Below, one piece after another: positions 1 through 8,687 of a DNA stretch of 64,000 nt; the stretch's first letter is position 1; each line of letters starts with the position of its first letter. Origin of the DNA: Stenotrophomonas_A sp035629025 (GTDB lineage: Bacteria > Pseudomonadota > Gammaproteobacteria > Xanthomonadales > Xanthomonadaceae). The translations under genes and the position numbers were made by a program. The stretch spans positions 14,683 to 78,682 of the forward strand of contig DASPIU010000037.1 in assembly GCA_035629025.1 (NCBI GenBank). The letters are read 5' to 3'. The notes under the pieces are model-generated. The model was not told where the DNA came from. It saw nothing but the letters and a program-made list of their open reading frames with translations, and searched no databases.

Positions 1-879
1 GACGAACGCGGTGGCGACGGCCGCCGCGTTGCCTTGAAGCTGATGCGCGCGGACCTTGCCGATCCACACCTGCGCGCGCGCTTCCTGCGCGAGTGCAGGA
101 TGCTGGGCGCGCTGTCGCATCCGCGGATTCCGCGCCTGCTTGACGCGGGCGAGACCAGGGACGGGCAGCTCTACCTGGCGCTGGAGTATGTCTGCGGTCA
201 AGCCATCACCGACTACTGCCAGCACCATGACTACTCGCCGCAGCGCTGCACCGCGTTGTTCCTGCATGTGTGCGCGGCGCTGGAGTACGTGCATGCGCAA
301 GGCATCGTCCACCGCGACCTGAAGCCCTCGAACATCCTGGTGGACGGCAGCGGCTGCGCGCGCCTGCTCGACTTCGGCATTGCCTGCCATCTCGACGAAC
401 CCCCCGTGGCCACGACCGCCGACGCGCCCCGGACCTTCACCCTGCACTACGCGGCCCCCGAGCAGATCCGCGGCGAAGCGGTCAGCCCGGCGACGGATGT
501 GTATTCCCTCGGTGTAGTGCTCTACGAACTGTTGACCGGGCAAAAACCCTATCGCCTGCGCAGGCAGAGCGATGCCGAATGGGAGCGCGCGGTGCTTCGC
601 GCCGAGGTCGCAGCGCCTTCGCTCATCGTGCAGCGCTGCGAAGGCGTGCAGGCCGCGTTGCGCGAGCGCCGCAGCGCCTGCCTGCGCGGCGGACTGGATA
701 CCATCGTGCTCAAGGCGCTGCAGAAGTCGCCGCGCGACCGCTATCGGTCAGTCACGGCGCTGGCCGCCGACCTGCGCTGCTGGCAACGCGACCAGCCCGC
801 CGCCGCGCCGCCGGACCGGCGTCCACCGCCCTGGCTGCGTTGGCTGCGCGATACGCAACGCCTGGTGGCTGGCCTCTAG
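1..879 (+). CDS. Serine/threonine protein kinase, 5' end cut by window edge
   Basis: Eukaryotic-type (Hanks) protein kinase that would phosphorylate Ser/Thr on unknown targets. The frame is open from base 1, so the true start and glycine-rich loop lie upstream. The visible part begins just before the VALK lysine of subdomain II (residue 13 here). It continues through the catalytic loop HRDLKPSN (Asp106), the DFG motif (Asp124), the APE segment and the subdomain IX stretch DVYSLGVVLYELLTG. The protein stops about 50 residues after the kinase fold in a basic, proline-rich tail (PPDRRPPPWLRWLRD). Relatives in this family often continue into a membrane segment and TPR repeats, and neither is present here. 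Whether the short form is natural or a premature stop cannot be told from this window. Confidence 0.9.
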   Translation, partial: DERGGDGRRVALKLMRADLADPHLRARFLRECRMLGALSHPRIPRLLDAGETRDGQLYLALEYVCGQAITDYCQHHDYSPQRCTALFLHVCAALEYVHAQGIVHRDLKPSNILVDGSGCARLLDFGIACHLDEPPVATTADAPRTFTLHYAAPEQIRGEAVSPATDVYSLGVVLYELLTGQKPYRLRRQSDAEWERAVLRAEVAAPSLIVQRCEGVQAALRERRSACLRGGLDTIVLKALQKSPRDRYRSVTALAADLRCWQRDQPAAAPPDRRPPPWLRWLRDTQRLVAGL

Positions 880-940
880 CAACGGCTTTGCGCGTACGTG
901 CGCCCGGGTGACAATGCGGCGCGCCCCACGGAGTTGCTGC

Positions 941-2023
941 ATGCCACCGTCGTCCATTCGCCATTGCCTCCTGCTGGCCTTGTTCGCTTGCACGATCCTG
1001 CCCGCCACGGCGGCGACGCCATCCACGGCTGAGCCCGCCGAGCCCACGCAGTTGGTGCTCGACAACGGCAGCGTCCGTCTCGAGGCGACGACGGCCTTTG
1101 GTGGCCGCATCCTGTCCTGGCACCTGCACGGCGAACCCAATGTGTTGAAGGTCGGACAGGACGCGGTGCGCGCGCAGCCGCGACCGGATTGGTCGGCCAC
1201 CGCCGGTGACATTCCCTATCTGGGCCACGACGTGTGGGTCGGCCCGCAGAGCGAATGGTGGATACACCAGGACGCCAACCTCGCGCGCCGCCAGTCGCGG
1301 GCCAACTGGCCGCCGGATCCCTATCTGTCGTTGGCGCCCACGCGGCTGCTGTCGCATGACGCCAGGCAGTTCAGCCTCGAAGGCGTCGACAGTCCGGTCA
1401 GCGGTGTGCGCCTGCGCAAGCAGGTGCGCCTGGCCAGTGACGCGGACAATACGGTCCTGCTGGATGCCGAGGCCCGCAACATCCGCGACACCGACATCGC
1501 TTGGGACCTGTGGTTCAACACCCGCGTGGCAGCCTCCACACGCGTCTTCGTGCCGGTGGCGGCCGCGTCGGATATCGAGCTGGCAGCTTCCACCGATGCC
1601 GGCACCATCTCGCCACGCCACGACTTCGCCGATGGCCTGTTCGTTCTCACCGCCCGTCAGGCGGACAGCGCCGACATCCAGCGCGGCAAGTACCGCCTGC
1701 AGCCAGCGGCCGGATGGATGGCCGGCTTCGCGGGCCACCAGTTGTTCGTGATCCGCTTCGATCACCAGCCGCGCGAACGCATCCATCGCGAACAAGGGCA
1801 GGTCGAGCTATACCTGGACGCACCCTCGCGCACGCCGGCGGCCGGCTTGCTGGAAATGGAAGTGCACGCGCCGTACCACACGCTGGCCCCAGGGCAAGGC
1901 ATGCTGGCCGCCGAGCGCTGGACGCTGCTGCGCTATGACGGCCCGGACGAGGCCGCCGCGCAGCGTGATTTCCTGTGCCGCCAGGCCACGCGGCTGGCCC
2001 TGCAACACGCCTGCGCGCACTGA
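941..2023 (+). CDS. Secreted DUF4380-like protein (aldose-epimerase-like fold)
   Basis: A 360-residue protein with an N-terminal signal peptide (hydrophobic LLLALFACTILPATAA, cleavage after about residue 24). It resembles the DUF4380 family of sugar-mutarotase-like beta-sandwich proteins: an early 'LDNGSVRLEAT..GGRILSW' strand pair is followed by a 'DVWVGPQSEWW' and 'WPPDPYLS' region typical of the family. No reaction is established for this family; carbohydrate binding is inferred from the fold. The ATG at 941 was chosen because a GGAG lies 7 nt upstream and the signal peptide starts exactly there; the open frame further upstream overlaps the kinase. It precedes opgD on the same strand, but about 80 nt separate them, so shared transcription is only possible. 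Confidence 0.7.
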   Translation: MPPSSIRHCLLLALFACTILPATAATPSTAEPAEPTQLVLDNGSVRLEATTAFGGRILSWHLHGEPNVLKVGQDAVRAQPRPDWSATAGDIPYLGHDVWVGPQSEWWIHQDANLARRQSRANWPPDPYLSLAPTRLLSHDARQFSLEGVDSPVSGVRLRKQVRLASDADNTVLLDAEARNIRDTDIAWDLWFNTRVAASTRVFVPVAAASDIELAASTDAGTISPRHDFADGLFVLTARQADSADIQRGKYRLQPAAGWMAGFAGHQLFVIRFDHQPRERIHREQGQVELYLDAPSRTPAAGLLEMEVHAPYHTLAPGQGMLAAERWTLLRYDGPDEAAAQRDFLCRQATRLALQHACAH

Positions 2024-2102
2024 GAGCGCGCATTCATCGGCCAGCCATCGGCGCGTGGGCCGGCTGGCTATGATGTGCCTCTTTCCCCATACCCGACGGC
2101 CC

Positions 2103-3704
2103 ATGGAACGACGCCAATTCCTCAAGAACGCCGCCGCCGCCCTTGCCAGCCTCGGCCTGCCCGCGATTCCGGCTTGGGCGCTGGCCGCCAACGCGGTCGG
2201 GCTGCGCCGCCTGGGGCAGCCGCAGCCCTTCGATTTCGCCTGGCTCAAGGGTCAGGCCCGTGCCCTGGCCAATGCGCCCTACCAGACCCACAAGCGGGTG
2301 CTGCCGGCGCCGGTGGAAAGCCTGACCTGGGACCAGTACCAGTCCATCAGCTACCGCCAGGACCACGCGCTGTGGGCCGACCAGCCCGGGCGCTTCCAGG
2401 CCAAGTTCTTCCACCTGGGCCTGTACTTCCATTCGCCGGTGCGCATGTTCGAGGTGGTCGGTGGCAAGGCGCAGGAACTGGCCTACGACGCGGCCGCCTT
2501 CGACTACGGCAAGAGCGGGTTGCAGGGCAAGGGGCTGCCGGCCAATCTCGGCTTCGCCGGCTTCCGCCTCAACACCCGGCAGGACACCAACCGCGATTTC
2601 GCGGCCTTCCTCGGCGCCAGCTATTTCCGCGCCGTCGGCAAGGAAGGCCAGTACGGGCAGTCCGCGCGCGGCCTGGCGATCGACACCGGCACCGGCAAGC
2701 CGGAGGAATTTCCCGACTTCATTGCCTACTACCTGGAAAAGCCGGCCGCCGATTCGGACACCGTCGTGGTCTACGGCCTGCTCGATTCGCCGAGCGTGGC
2801 TGGCGCCTATCGCTTCGCCATCACCAACGGCGAGGTCCTGCTGATGGAGATCGACAGCGCGCTGTATCCGCGCAAGGCAATCGAACGGCTGGGCATTGCC
2901 CCCTGCACCAGCATGTACCAGACCGGCGAGAACGACCGGCGCATGGCCTGGGACTGGCGCCCGGAAATCCACGACACCGACGGCCTGTCGATGTGGACGG
3001 GGAGCGGTGAATGGATCTGGCGCCCGCTGGCCAATCCGCCGCAGCTGCGCTTCAACATGTTCGTCGACCAGAACCCGCGCGGCTTCGGCCTGCTGCAGCG
3101 CGACCGCAACTTCGACCACTACCAGGACGACGGCGTCTTCTATGAGAAGCGTCCCTGCCTGTGGGTGGAACCCAAGGGCGACTGGGGCAAGGGCTCGGTG
3201 CAGCTGGTCGAAATTCCGACCGTGGACGAGACCTTCGACAATATCGTCGCGTTCTGGAATCCCGAGGCCAAGCCGCAGCCGGGGCAGGAACTGCTGATCG
3301 GCTATCGCCTGTACTGGGGCGCGCATCCGCCGGCGTCTTCGCCGCTGGCGCTGTGCGTGGCCACGCGCACTGGCCTGGGCGGCGTCATCGGGCAGAAGCG
3401 CACGCATTTCTCCTGGCGCTTCGCCGTGGATTTCGCCGGTGGCGAACTTGCTGCCTTGGCCAAGGCCAACAACCTGCAGGTCGAGGCGGTGCTGCAGGTC
3501 TCGCGCGGCAAGACCGAAACCGTGTCGGCACGGCCGCTGCACGAGATTTCCGGTTACCGCGCGATGTTCGACGTGGTTCCGCCGGACGACACCACCCAGC
3601 AGATCGACATCCGCCTGTACCTGCGCCTGCAGGGCCGGCCGCTGACCGAAACCTGGCTGTACCAGTGGAATCCGCCGCCGCCGGCCGAGCGCAAGCTCTA
3701 TTGA
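2103..3704 (+). CDS. opgD: Periplasmic glucan biosynthesis protein OpgD
   Basis: Family member of OpgG/OpgD (MdoG/MdoD), periplasmic proteins that act on osmoregulated periplasmic glucan backbones. The 533-residue length is close to the E. coli OpgD length. The N-terminus starts MERRQFLK and runs into a hydrophobic stretch ending AWALA, a twin-arginine (Tat) signal. This favours the OpgD branch, because OpgG is normally Sec-exported. The body shows family features such as 'FDFAWLKGQA' near the mature start, the 'SISYRQDHALW' strand and 'FFHLGLYFHSPVRMF'. The start at 2103 places the Tat motif at residues 3-8. The tatABC genes for its export are also in this window (27058-28454). A strong hairpin follows the stop. 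Confidence 0.9.
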   Translation: MERRQFLKNAAAALASLGLPAIPAWALAANAVGLRRLGQPQPFDFAWLKGQARALANAPYQTHKRVLPAPVESLTWDQYQSISYRQDHALWADQPGRFQAKFFHLGLYFHSPVRMFEVVGGKAQELAYDAAAFDYGKSGLQGKGLPANLGFAGFRLNTRQDTNRDFAAFLGASYFRAVGKEGQYGQSARGLAIDTGTGKPEEFPDFIAYYLEKPAADSDTVVVYGLLDSPSVAGAYRFAITNGEVLLMEIDSALYPRKAIERLGIAPCTSMYQTGENDRRMAWDWRPEIHDTDGLSMWTGSGEWIWRPLANPPQLRFNMFVDQNPRGFGLLQRDRNFDHYQDDGVFYEKRPCLWVEPKGDWGKGSVQLVEIPTVDETFDNIVAFWNPEAKPQPGQELLIGYRLYWGAHPPASSPLALCVATRTGLGGVIGQKRTHFSWRFAVDFAGGELAALAKANNLQVEAVLQVSRGKTETVSARPLHEISGYRAMFDVVPPDDTTQQIDIRLYLRLQGRPLTETWLYQWNPPPPAERKLY

Positions 3705-3712
3705 TCGCGCAG

Positions 3713-3738
3713 CGTCGCGCCGATGCCGGCGCGACGCT
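3713..3738. terminator. Hairpin terminator between convergent genes
   Basis: A perfect 10-bp inverted repeat, GCGTCGCGCC and GGCGCGACGC, is separated by the 6-nt loop GATGCC. It lies 9 nt after the opgD stop and is followed on the plus strand by TTGTTC. It also sits directly after the stop of the convergent Sel1-type gene, so it may serve both. The T tract is weak, so efficiency is uncertain. Confidence 0.6.
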
Positions 3739-3741
3739 TGT

Positions 3742-4479
3742 TCAAGGCTGGTCCGTGGCCGGCACCGTCGCCGGGGGCTGGCTGCCCAGGTCCTGCACCG
3801 TGCCGATATCCACGCGGCCCGGCGTGCGCCCGTCCCAGACGTAGTCCTGCATCCGCCAATAGGCGTCCGGCTCCCAGAACTCCTTGGCGTAGTACACCTG
3901 CGGGTCGATCGGGTTGCCGCGCGGGGTGTTGATCGATACCAACTGGCCTTCCGAATATCCGAGCAGCCCGCCGGTACCGCGCAGTGCTTCGCGCCGCATC
4001 ACCTTGGCCTGGCGCGGCTTGGCCACCGCATCGCCATACTCGCCCAGCATTTTCTGGTCCAAGGCGGCCGCGCGCTTGCGCTCGTCGGGCGTGAGCTGGT
4101 TCCAGTAGTCCATCTTGCGGGCCTGGAAGGCGTCGTAGTTGCGTTCGGCCGCCAAGGCCATCCACAAGAAGCCCATCACCCGGTCGGAGGCGCCACCCTG
4201 ACCCTCCCAGTACATCTCGCCCAGGCGTGCCTGCGAAGGCTTGTCCGCGTAGCGCGCGGCCAGCTGGTAATGCTTGCGCGCGTCGGCGAAGTCAGCGCGG
4301 CGATCAGCCGCGATGCCGGCCTTGCGATAGAAAAGATCCAGGTGCGCTTCGAAAAAGCCGTCGGTCAGTACCTGGCCGGGGAAGTCCTGGAACTCGTGCT
4401 CGGTGTCCGCGGCGCAGACGGTGCCAGCGCAGGCGGCGAGCGCCAGCCCCAACACGCAAAGTCGGATGGCCTGTCGCAT
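3742..4479 (-). CDS. Secreted Sel1/TPR-like repeat protein
   Basis: A 245-residue protein starting with a signal peptide (MRQAIRLCVLGLALAACAG, cleavage near VCA-AD). The centre carries Sel1/TPR-like helical repeats: 'DFADARKHYQLAARYADKPSQARLGEMYWEG' followed by 'DRVMGFLWMALAAE'. Sel1 repeats usually mediate protein-protein contacts, and no enzyme signature is visible. The C-terminal half (about residues 140-245) contains a 'GYSEGQLVSINTPRGNPIDP' segment that I do not recognise. The ATG at 4479 is preceded by AAGGAGAG at good spacing, better than the upstream alternative at 4518. Function unknown; probably periplasmic. Confidence 0.75.
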   Translation of the reverse strand: MRQAIRLCVLGLALAACAGTVCAADTEHEFQDFPGQVLTDGFFEAHLDLFYRKAGIAADRRADFADARKHYQLAARYADKPSQARLGEMYWEGQGGASDRVMGFLWMALAAERNYDAFQARKMDYWNQLTPDERKRAAALDQKMLGEYGDAVAKPRQAKVMRREALRGTGGLLGYSEGQLVSINTPRGNPIDPQVYYAKEFWEPDAYWRMQDYVWDGRTPGRVDIGTVQDLGSQPPATVPATDQP

Positions 4480-4570
4480 TTCTCTCTCCTTGAGAACTGC
4501 CCCGATTCTGCATATCACCGGCCGTCAGGCAACCCAACCAAAGACCTGGGTGCGCATTCACCCGCGGCCA

Positions 4571-5191
4571 TTACCAGGGCAGAGATTCCTGCAGCGGCTC
4601 GATGCGGCCTTCTCCGCGCATGATGCGCTTGAACTCGGCGCGGCTCACCGACACGTAGCGCTCGTTGCCACCGATCTCCACCTGCGGGCCGTCCTGCACG
4701 GCGTGGCCCTGTTCGTCCACGCGCACGGTCATCGTCGCCTTGCTGCCGGTGTGGCAGATGGTCTTGATCTCCTGCATCTCGTCGGCCCAGGCCAGCAGGT
4801 ACTGGCTGCCCTCGAACAGTTCGCCGCGGAAATCCGTGCGCAGGCCGTAGCACAGCACCGGAGTGCGCAACTGGTCGACCACTTCGCTGAGTTGCCACAC
4901 CTGCGCGCGGGTCAGGAATTGCGCCTCGTCCACCAGCACGCAATCCAGCTTGCCGCGCTCGCCGATGTCCGTCTCCACCAGCCGCAGCAGGTCAGCATCG
5001 CGGTCGAAGGGATGGCCCTCGGCGCGCAGGCCGATGCGCGAGGCCACCACGCCGCTGCCAGCGCGGTGATCCAGCTTCGGGGTGAGGATCAGCGTGCGCA
5101 TGCCGCGCTCGCGATAGTTGTGCGCTGATTGCAGCAAGGTCGTCGTCTTGCCCGCATTCATCGCCGAATAATAGAAGTAGAGCTTGGCCAT
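4571..5191 (-). CDS. tdk: Thymidine kinase (type II)
   Basis: Phosphorylates thymidine to dTMP in the cytosol, a nucleoside salvage step. The 206-residue length matches the type II family. The P-loop MNAGKTTTLL lies at residues 11-20. It is followed by the Walker-B-like 'VLVDEAQFL' and the lasso region 'IGGNERYVSVSR' that encloses the nucleoside. The structural zinc site of well-known relatives, built from cysteines around 'CxxCG' and the 'VSVCR' segment, is not retained: here the sequences are ICHTGSK and VSVSR. The gene is divergent from rep with about 145 nt between them. Confidence 0.95.
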   Translation of the reverse strand: MAKLYFYYSAMNAGKTTTLLQSAHNYRERGMRTLILTPKLDHRAGSGVVASRIGLRAEGHPFDRDADLLRLVETDIGERGKLDCVLVDEAQFLTRAQVWQLSEVVDQLRTPVLCYGLRTDFRGELFEGSQYLLAWADEMQEIKTICHTGSKATMTVRVDEQGHAVQDGPQVEIGGNERYVSVSRAEFKRIMRGEGRIEPLQESLPW

Positions 5192-5336
5192 CGGCTGATT
5201 CTACCGAGGCCTCCAGCGCAGGGCGATGCGCGGCTCGGTTATTCCGAGCCGGCGGGAGATAGACCAGCTCCGGCACCCTGTCAAGCATCCGTCCCAAACT
5301 CCGGCCAGCTACAATGCACGGCCCACGGAAGCCTGC

Positions 5337-7313
5337 ATGCACGGTCTCAATCCTCCCCAGCGCGCCGCGGTCCTGCACTGCGAAGGTCCCCTGTTGGTGC
5401 TGGCTGGCGCCGGCAGCGGCAAGACGCGCGTGATCGTGGAAAAGATCGCGCACCTGAGCGCCACTGGCCGCTACCCGGCCAAGCGCATTGCCGCGATCAC
5501 CTTCACCAACAAGTCGGCCAAGGAAATGCGCGAGCGTGTAGGCAAGCGCATCCGTGGCGACGCGGCCGAAGGTCTGACCATCTGCACCTTCCACGCATTG
5601 GGGCTGAAGTTCCTGCAGATCGAACACGAAGCGGCCGGGCTCAAGCGCGGCTTTTCGATCTTCGATTCGGACGATGCCGCCGCCCAGGTCAAGGACCTGC
5701 TGCATGGCGCCAAGCCCGATGCGATCGAGGACGCGCGCAACCTGATCTCGCGCGCGAAGAACAGTGGCCTGTCACCGCAACAGGCGATGGCGGCCGCACG
5801 CAGCACGCGCGAGAAGGAAGCCGCCGCGCTGTATGAGCGCTACCAGGCACGCCTGACCACGTTCAACGCGGTGGATTTCGATGACCTGATCCGCCTGCCG
5901 GTGCAGATCCTGGAAGAGAACCCGCAGATCGTGCAGGCCTGGCGCGAGCGCATCGGCTACCTGCTGGTTGACGAATGCCAGGACACCAACGACGCGCAGT
6001 ACCGGCTGCTGAAGATGCTGGCCGGCGAGCGCGGCAATTTCACCTGCGTGGGCGATGACGACCAGAGCATCTACGCCTGGCGTGGCGCCAATCCGGACAA
6101 CCTGCTGCAGATGGGCAAGGATTACCCGGCCCTGCAGATCATCAAGCTGGAGCAGAACTACCGCTGTTCCAACCGCGTGCTGCGCGCGGCCAATGCGCTG
6201 ATCGCACACAACCCGCACGAACACCTCAAGACGCTGTGGAGCGACCAGGCCGACGGCGAGCGCATCCGTGTGTGGGAATGCCGCGACAGCGAGCACGAGG
6301 CGGAAAAAGTCGCGGCGGAAATCTCCTTCCTCGCCACCGCCAAGCAGGTGCCGTGGAGTGACTTCTGCATCCTGTTCCGTGGCAACTTCCAGTCGCGTCC
6401 GCTGGAAAAGGCCATGCAGCTGCTGCGCGTGCCTTACCACCTGACCGGCGGCACCGCCTTCCTCGAACGCCAGGAAGTGAAGGACCTGCTTGCCTGGCTG
6501 CGGCTGATCGTCAACCCAGATGATGACGCGGCCTTCCTGCGCGCGGTGCAGTCGCCCAAGCGCGAGGTCGGTGCCGGTTCGCTGGCCAAGCTTGCCGAAC
6601 TGGCCGCTGCCAAGCACGTGCCGATGTCGCGCGCCGCCGAATCCATGGGCGCGTTGCAGCACCTGCCGCCGCGCGCGGCCAATGGCCTGAGCGCCTTCAC
6701 CGACATCCTGCGCGACCTGCGCCAGCAGTCGGCGGTGCTGCCGGCCGCCGACCTGGTGCGCCGGCTCGCCGAGAAGTCCGGCCTGCTGACCGACCTGCGC
6801 AACCAGAGCAAGGACGAGGCTGGCTTCCAGCGCCGCAAGGCCAACCTGGAAGAGCTGGCCGAGTGGTTCGAGGGCGGGCCGCGCGGCGCCAGCGCCGGCG
6901 ACCTGGCCGCGCAGCTTGCGCTGCTGTCGCGCAACGACAAGGACGACGGCGGCAACCAGGTGCGGATGATGACGCTGCATGCGTCCAAGGGCCTGGAGTT
7001 CCGCTATGTCTTCATCGTCGGCTGCGAGGACGGCGTGCTGCCGCACGAGGTCAGCCTGGACGAAGGCAACCTGCAGGAGGAACGGCGCCTGCTGTACGTC
7101 GGCATCACCCGCGCCAAGGAACAGCTGTGGATGAGCTACAGCAAGGTCACGCGCAAGTTCGGTGAGCAGGTCCGGCTCAAGCCCAGTCGCTTCTTCGACG
7201 AGATTCCCAGCGCCGAGATCCAGCGCGATGGCGCCGATCCGGTTGCCGATGCCGAGCGCAAGAAGGAGCGCGCCAGCGCCGGCCTGGCGGCGATCCAGGC
7301 GCTGTTCGACTGA
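5337..7313 (+). CDS. rep: ATP-dependent DNA helicase Rep
   Basis: Superfamily 1A 3'-5' DNA helicase that helps replication forks pass protein roadblocks. The 658 residues compare well with E. coli Rep (about 673). The Q-motif 'LNPPQRAAV' is at the N-terminus, with Walker A AGAGSGKT near residues 23-30, the Walker B box 'LLVDECQDTN', motif III 'GDDDQSIYAWRGA', and the late motifs 'LEQNYRC', 'MTLHASKGLEFRYVF' and 'EERRLLYVGITRAK'. The start at 5337 gives the conserved MxxLNPPQ beginning; the frame is open further upstream but lacks family sequence. UvrD is a close relative, but the length and the starting sequence fit Rep better. Confidence 0.94.
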   Translation: MHGLNPPQRAAVLHCEGPLLVLAGAGSGKTRVIVEKIAHLSATGRYPAKRIAAITFTNKSAKEMRERVGKRIRGDAAEGLTICTFHALGLKFLQIEHEAAGLKRGFSIFDSDDAAAQVKDLLHGAKPDAIEDARNLISRAKNSGLSPQQAMAAARSTREKEAAALYERYQARLTTFNAVDFDDLIRLPVQILEENPQIVQAWRERIGYLLVDECQDTNDAQYRLLKMLAGERGNFTCVGDDDQSIYAWRGANPDNLLQMGKDYPALQIIKLEQNYRCSNRVLRAANALIAHNPHEHLKTLWSDQADGERIRVWECRDSEHEAEKVAAEISFLATAKQVPWSDFCILFRGNFQSRPLEKAMQLLRVPYHLTGGTAFLERQEVKDLLAWLRLIVNPDDDAAFLRAVQSPKREVGAGSLAKLAELAAAKHVPMSRAAESMGALQHLPPRAANGLSAFTDILRDLRQQSAVLPAADLVRRLAEKSGLLTDLRNQSKDEAGFQRRKANLEELAEWFEGGPRGASAGDLAAQLALLSRNDKDDGGNQVRMMTLHASKGLEFRYVFIVGCEDGVLPHEVSLDEGNLQEERRLLYVGITRAKEQLWMSYSKVTRKFGEQVRLKPSRFFDEIPSAEIQRDGADPVADAERKKERASAGLAAIQALFD

Positions 7314-7371
7314 GGCTTGCCAGCGCCCGGGCGCGCGGGCAGGCTGTGGCCTCACCCTGGGGAGACAGCAC

Positions 7372-7887
7372 ATGGCGGTAGCCATCCACAGCGAGCGCCT
7401 GCAACTGCGCGAACTGACGCCGCAACGCGACGCGGCCAACATGCTGGCCTTGTTGAATGATCCGGGTTTCATTGCCGGCATCGGTGATCGCAACGTGCGC
7501 AGCGAAGCCGAGGCCCGCGACTACCTCGTCAGCTGGCACGGTGCGCAGTACGCCACGCAGGGCTTTGGCCATTACGCGATCGAATTGCGCGACAGCGGCC
7601 AGTTCATCGGCACGGCTGGACTGATCCAGCGCGCGGACCTGGACCTGCCGGACATCGGCTATGCACTGCTGTCCACCCAGCATGGCCGCGGCTATGCCGA
7701 AGAGGCCGCGCGCGCGGTGATGGCTTACGCGCGTGACACCCTGGGCCTGCGCGCGCTGTGCGCGATCGTCTCGCCCGGCAACGCGGCCTCGGTGCGCCTG
7801 CTGGAAAAACTCGGCCTGCGTCGCGAAGGCGAGTACCGCATCGCCGCCGAACGCGAACCGCTGGCCTATTACACCGTCACCCTCTGA
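7372..7887 (+). CDS. GNAT family N-acetyltransferase
   Basis: A 171-residue RimJ/RimL-type acetyltransferase using acetyl-CoA. The N-terminus 'SERLQLRELTPQRDAANMLALLND' is typical of the group. The acetyl-CoA binding segment is 'IGYALLSTQHGRGYAEEAARAVMAYA' (about residues 95-120), with the RGYA element standing in for the RGxGxA pyrophosphate loop. It is followed by 'LCAIVSPGNAASVRLLEKLGLRREGEYR'. The substrate is unknown and could be a protein N-terminus or a small amine. The ATG at 7372 has a GGGGAG 10 nt upstream. It lies 58 nt after rep and may be cotranscribed with it. Confidence 0.87.
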   Translation: MAVAIHSERLQLRELTPQRDAANMLALLNDPGFIAGIGDRNVRSEAEARDYLVSWHGAQYATQGFGHYAIELRDSGQFIGTAGLIQRADLDLPDIGYALLSTQHGRGYAEEAARAVMAYARDTLGLRALCAIVSPGNAASVRLLEKLGLRREGEYRIAAEREPLAYYTVTL

Positions 7888-7895
7888 GCGCTGCT

Positions 7896-8573
7896 TCAGG
7901 CGCCAGCGCTGTTGTCACCCAGCGCGGCGCGCAGGTGCGACAACTGCGCCTGCAGCTCGGCCACCTGGGCCTCCAGCGTGGCCACGCGCGCTTCCAGTTC
8001 CGGTGCTGCGGCCTCAGCCATGACGGCCTGGCCTTCCGCGGTGCCGGTGCGCGCTGGCGCCGAGGTATCGACCGGCCCGCACAGCCCGTGCGCATGGCGT
8101 TCCTCGCGCTGCCCGCTGGCGCGCGGCAGCTGCGCAGCCAGGCCGCGCTGGCCCAGCCGTTCCAGCGCGTGGCGCACCTCTTCGGCATCGTTGAAGCGCA
8201 GCCAGCGCTCGCTGCGCGCAAACAGCTCATGCACGGTCTGCGGCCCGCGCAGGCACAGCAGGGCGAGCAGGACGACCTGCTGCCGGGTCAGGCCCAGCGC
8301 GGATTCCAGGCGGTGTTCGTAGCGCTCGGCGCGCGAGGAGAACTGCTGGCGGACCAGGCCCAGGCCTTCCAGCTGGCGCAGCGCGCGGTGCACCTCGCCC
8401 ATTTCCAGCGCCATCACCGGCTCGCGCGCGGTCTTCTGGTTGGCGGCTACCTGCGCGGCATTCACCGTCAGCGGGTAGGCGTCCGGCGTGGTGGCTTCCT
8501 TTTCGACCAGGCAGCCGAGTACGCGGGCCTGGATGGGATCGAGGACCGGAACCGGGGCGGGATCGGCGTTCAT
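7896..8573 (-). CDS. YceH family (DUF480) winged-helix protein
   Basis: A 225-residue member of the YceH/UPF0502 family, which folds as two tandem winged-helix domains. The signature start 'LDPIQARVLGCLVEKEATTPDAYPLTVNA' and 'CNQK'-like stretch (here AANQKTAREPVM) are present. The second domain shows 'LALLCLRGPQTVHELFARSERW' and 'VRHALERL'. The C-terminus (about residues 195-220) is a short coiled coil, 'PELEARVATLEAQVAELQAQL'. The molecular role of the family is not firmly established; DNA binding is inferred from the fold. The start at 8573 places the family signature at residue 10. It is convergent with the acetyltransferase gene, leaving only 8 nt. Confidence 0.9.
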   Translation of the reverse strand: MNADPAPVPVLDPIQARVLGCLVEKEATTPDAYPLTVNAAQVAANQKTAREPVMALEMGEVHRALRQLEGLGLVRQQFSSRAERYEHRLESALGLTRQQVVLLALLCLRGPQTVHELFARSERWLRFNDAEEVRHALERLGQRGLAAQLPRASGQREERHAHGLCGPVDTSAPARTGTAEGQAVMAEAAAPELEARVATLEAQVAELQAQLSHLRAALGDNSAGA

Positions 8574-8687
8574 GGCGGCTCGGCGGCAAGGCAGGGGCGG
8601 GCAGGATAGCCGGGTGGGCATCGCACCTGAAACCCGCAGGTCATCGCCAAGCCGGTAAAATTGCCGCACTTTCCCTGGTGGTAGCCC

